DNA of 57,484 nt from Oscillospiraceae bacterium. Lineage in GTDB: Bacteria; Bacillota; Clostridia; UBA1212; UBA1255. Positions within the stretch are counted from its first letter, which is position 1. Each line of letters starts with the position of its first letter. The translations under genes and the position numbers were made by a program. Below are positions 54,700 to 57,484 of this stretch, piece by piece. The notes beneath the pieces are model-generated. The model had not been told where the DNA came from. It was given only the letters and a program-made list of their open reading frames with translations, and ran no database searches. The stretch is taken from assembly GCA_015069165.1 (NCBI GenBank), contig SVJD01000001.1, positions 1 to 57,484 of the forward strand. The letters run 5' to 3'.

Positions 54700-56644
54700 T
54701 GATGCTATCCCCCGCTTTTATTTTTTCGGGATCGAACTTATCAATCTGAATCGGAATAACAAATGGGCTTGACAATGTTTTCACCCTTGCAAATCCCACA
54801 TCTTGGCTTCTTAATAACGATTGCTTAAAGTCAGCAAAATCATAAAATTTCGCCAATTCACCTATTTCTTTATCACTATTAAGATGCGTTACAAACCAGT
54901 TTTCGGTATTTGCAAGGATATTCGGATGAACGGACGAAACCTCCTGCGTAGCATAAACCAATGCGATCTTATACTTTGCACCCTCTTTGGCCAATCGCGG
55001 CCAGGTATCCGTTAAATCCATTCCCTTTCCGATTAAGTTGTGTGCTTCCTCGATATAAACTACGATATTGGAAGGTTTTTCTCCGCCAGTAAACTTGTCC
55101 ATTGAGGCATTAAAAATATACGAGGCAATCTTTTTGGATATTTTATCGCGCAAAATAGCATTACCCACGGACAAATCAATAATTACAATCTTGCCTTGAA
55201 TCAAATACTCATATATTTCTTTGGCTACGTCAGTTGTTCTGCTAGATGTATGATATTTCGCGGCTGTCGTTAATAATTTATATCCGGTTATAAATGAATC
55301 CGTATCATTCTTTTGACACAACAAGTTCAACAAACACTTGCATTCATCTGTAATCCATTTTGCAATCTCAGGTTCGTTTTTGTGCGCTCTTAAAGTTTCA
55401 AACCAACTCAGTGCTTCTTGCAACGTCAATCCGTTTTTAGGATTAACTTCGGGAGATACAATCTCTCTAACCTTTTCATTTGCCTGAAAATAAACCTTAT
55501 ACGTAGCAGATACCTCAAAGTTGGCTTTATACAACAAAACCTTGTATAAAGCTATTTTTCTTTCCCACTTTTGAATCTCATTATATTCTTCTGGTTTGTC
55601 GAAGCTTATGTTAAGAAACTGTAATATATCTGCCGCTGTAGAAGATGTTGCTTCTTTTATAACATCGCAAATAATAGAATGACCTTCCCCTAACTGCTCA
55701 TAAAAATTATTCAAAATAGGAAGAAAACCAGGCGAATTGATCATTCTGTATCTAATACATTCATCTTTATAGATTTCTGAAATCGAACCTTTATCTTGCT
55801 CATTTGCATTTGCATATTCGCCATTAATGTCGTATATCAATTGTCCAATAGGAAGATGACATGAAGTAGATATGCCTTTTACAACAGAAATAGTCTGCTT
55901 TATCATGTTAGACTTACCGGTTCTGGTCATACCCAAAACAGCAGTTCTTCGTGCTAAAAAATCAGAAGGTTGAATCCTAAAAGGAACCAAGTCTGAAGGG
56001 TTCTCTCTATGTAGCCTATCTGTAGAGGTATAACGTACAGTTCCGATTTTAAAAGGCTGTACTTCTCCGTCTATTCCCAAGGATTTAAATTCCGCTTTAG
56101 CTCCTTTTTTTCTTATCGGATCCACATAATTTACTATTTTACCCAAAGCATTGCCCTTGGGCATATATACATTCAATTTAAGAGATGAATAAAAAGTTTC
56201 TATATCGCTTCCTAAAACCAGATCTTCATTTCTTACAAAGAAAGTACCTAAAACTCGGCAATCAATTCCGTTAAATTGCATACGGCTTTTCGTGTAAACA
56301 TCGTACTCCTCTTGTCCATCGTCAAAAGTCGACTTTGCCTTCTGAAATCCGTCAATTTTGGTTTTAATCATTTCATCATCTTGAGGAAGCTTTGCAGAAC
56401 CCGTAACTCTCAAAAGAATCACTTGTCTGTCTTCCTCAGCAACATCATTAAAATAATTAGGGTCAAACGATGTAGCTATTAGAAATGAATTATGAGGTAT
56501 TCCGCGAACGTTATGTTTCCATTCGTCGTTCGATATAACGAGAGCTTTTTCGTAATTGATTGAATATATCCATCCAACAAAGTTATCCTCTTGTATCAAG
56601 TCAACCAAGTCACTTTTTATTTCCATTTTGCTAATAACGCCCAT
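54692..56644 (-). CDS. HerA-type DNA translocase/helicase (DUF87 ATPase)
   Basis: 650 residues from ATG 56644 (GGAGGAG six bases upstream; an in-frame TTG at 56659 overlaps the ribosome site). An N-terminal HAS-barrel-like domain (about 1-210) precedes the FtsK/HerA ATPase core: Walker A GMTRTGKSNMIK (238-249), Walker B IVVYIEEAHNLIG (527-539), and ATQEVSSVHPNILANTENWF with the distal motif. HerA forms hexamers that pump DNA into NurA or other effector nucleases; many HerA pairs act in phage defence. It starts 15 bases after the methyltransferase stop and overlaps the NurA-like gene. Confidence 0.88.
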   Translation of the reverse strand: MGVISKMEIKSDLVDLIQEDNFVGWIYSINYEKALVISNDEWKHNVRGIPHNSFLIATSFDPNYFNDVAEEDRQVILLRVTGSAKLPQDDEMIKTKIDGFQKAKSTFDDGQEEYDVYTKSRMQFNGIDCRVLGTFFVRNEDLVLGSDIETFYSSLKLNVYMPKGNALGKIVNYVDPIRKKGAKAEFKSLGIDGEVQPFKIGTVRYTSTDRLHRENPSDLVPFRIQPSDFLARRTAVLGMTRTGKSNMIKQTISVVKGISTSCHLPIGQLIYDINGEYANANEQDKGSISEIYKDECIRYRMINSPGFLPILNNFYEQLGEGHSIICDVIKEATSSTAADILQFLNISFDKPEEYNEIQKWERKIALYKVLLYKANFEVSATYKVYFQANEKVREIVSPEVNPKNGLTLQEALSWFETLRAHKNEPEIAKWITDECKCLLNLLCQKNDTDSFITGYKLLTTAAKYHTSSRTTDVAKEIYEYLIQGKIVIIDLSVGNAILRDKISKKIASYIFNASMDKFTGGEKPSNIVVYIEEAHNLIGKGMDLTDTWPRLAKEGAKYKIALVYATQEVSSVHPNILANTENWFVTHLNSDKEIGELAKFYDFADFKQSLLRSQDVGFARVKTLSSPFVIPIQIDKFDPEKIKAGDSINE

Positions 56645-56659
56645 TTTTGTCTCCTCCAA

Positions 56660-57484
56660 CTATCTGATGTTCATTTTTAATGTTTCCAATTCAGATATAC
56701 TCGGCCAATAATCATGTGACAAAGCAATTATTTCGCTTTTCTTACCCGAGTTGGCTGCACTATAGTTTATGTCAAATCTTTTCATATGCTTGTCTTTATA
56801 CAATTCCTCGATTTCAGAAACATCATCATATGTAATCATCCAAGTATGCTTGACCCTGAAGATTAATTTTGATAATTCTTCATGATCGCAAGGATTGAAG
56901 AAATTAGTATATAATTCTTTTCCCTTTTTGAAATATGGAGGATCGAAATAGACAAAACAATCTTTTCTATATCTTGGTATAACTTTACGAATGAAATCCT
57001 TTATTTCCATATTATAAAGTTTAATTTTGGATTTGTAAGAAGCAATTAACCGAACTCTCTCTTTAAGTTTTTCCTTGTTAAATCTTGCTGATATCGGATA
57101 ATTGCCTTTTTGCTCATATCCCCCAATAGGCCCAGCTTTAAGTATACCTGAACGATTCGTTCTGTTCAAATAAAAGGTTGCAAATGCAAGTTGAATTGAA
57201 TACGTGGTTTTATTTTTGATATAATAATCTTTTTGCTTTTTCCATTCATCCACCGTCAAGGCAACGTTATCGATCATTCTCAAAAATTCTTCTGTTTCAT
57301 TGAGTATGGCATACCAAACAGAATAGATTGCAATGTCATAGTCATTGATAACTATTTTCCGCACTTTTTTGTTAATGAGCAAGGATAGTGCAACACCACC
57401 GCCACCTACAAAAGGCTCTATATATACACCGTTATTTATGCCCGCACTCTGCATTAACTTTTCAACTAACGGTGTTAATTTGCT
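56660..57484 (-). CDS. D12-class DNA adenine N6-methyltransferase (start outside the window)
   Basis: At least 274 residues; the frame stays open to the right edge, where S-K-L-T-P-L-V-E-K-L precedes the first ATG, so the true start lies beyond. The SAM-binding motif is YIEPFVGGGGVALSLL. The catalytic DPPY motif is FVYFDPPYFKKG. The region AFATFYLNRTNRSGI is typical of Dam/DpnM-like enzymes. It methylates adenine in a short site, protecting the chromosome. It is directly followed by HerA and NurA, so it probably provides the self-marking part of a defence module rather than mismatch repair. Confidence 0.88.
   Translation of the reverse strand, partial: SKLTPLVEKLMQSAGINNGVYIEPFVGGGGVALSLLINKKVRKIVINDYDIAIYSVWYAILNETEEFLRMIDNVALTVDEWKKQKDYYIKNKTTYSIQLAFATFYLNRTNRSGILKAGPIGGYEQKGNYPISARFNKEKLKERVRLIASYKSKIKLYNMEIKDFIRKVIPRYRKDCFVYFDPPYFKKGKELYTNFFNPCDHEELSKLIFRVKHTWMITYDDVSEIEELYKDKHMKRFDINYSAANSGKKSEIIALSHDYWPSISELETLKMNIR

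Overview
The window looks like a low-GC, spore-forming member of the Clostridia, probably an anaerobic gut or gut-like lineage. Evidence: AT-rich DNA, strong AGGAGG-type ribosome sites, TTGACA/TATAAT promoters with 17-base spacers, the engulfment gene spoIIP beside lepA and hemW, a giant 2-hydroxyacyl-CoA dehydratase activase, and biotin-dependent carboxyltransferase genes. The genus cannot be fixed from sequence alone.

Left and centre (1-43.7 kb) are an ordinary chromosomal backbone. A tyrosine recombinase fragment and a GH43 glycosidase run leftward, divergent from glyA, rarA, a lipoprotein with a Cthe_2159-like fold, tyrS and a P-type cation ATPase. A yybP-ykoY (Mn2+) riboswitch precedes the ATPase. 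Next come a PHP phosphatase, three small unknown genes lying between two perfect palindromes, several membrane and surface proteins, and a CNNM/CorC exporter. A leftward run encodes a 12S/1.3S/5S-type biotin carboxyltransferase set with no membrane decarboxylase subunit, then a BaiN-like flavoprotein, galE, a DUF308 protein and a TraX protein. Two further leftward operons follow: aspS-activase-spoIIP-lepA-hemW, and phosphosugar mutase-dnaE-pfkA-DUF5685-DnaJ-mutS2.

From a tRNA-Pro(UGG) at 43.86 kb to the right end the window becomes a mosaic accessory island, with all genes on the minus strand and uneven base composition. It holds a Fic protein with a palindromic operator, an AbiEi/AbiEii-type toxin-antitoxin pair with a 17+17-base operator, the 3' remnant of a Tn916-type integrase, a MATE efflux pump behind an attenuator-like leader, small mobile-element genes, a Ser/Thr kinase broken by a stop codon in its glycine loop, a PNPOx protein, a peptide-deformylase variant, a stand-alone TipAS drug-binding domain, and a tightly coupled D12 adenine methyltransferase-HerA-NurA trio running off the right edge. 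An 18-base motif recurs downstream of three of these units and may mark how they were inserted.

The methyltransferase-HerA-NurA module is the best candidate for an under-described defence system. The riboswitch, the transcarboxylase-like operon, the AUU start of the DUF5685 gene and the repeated boundary motif are the next most useful leads. All family names come from recognising motifs by eye; no database search was possible.
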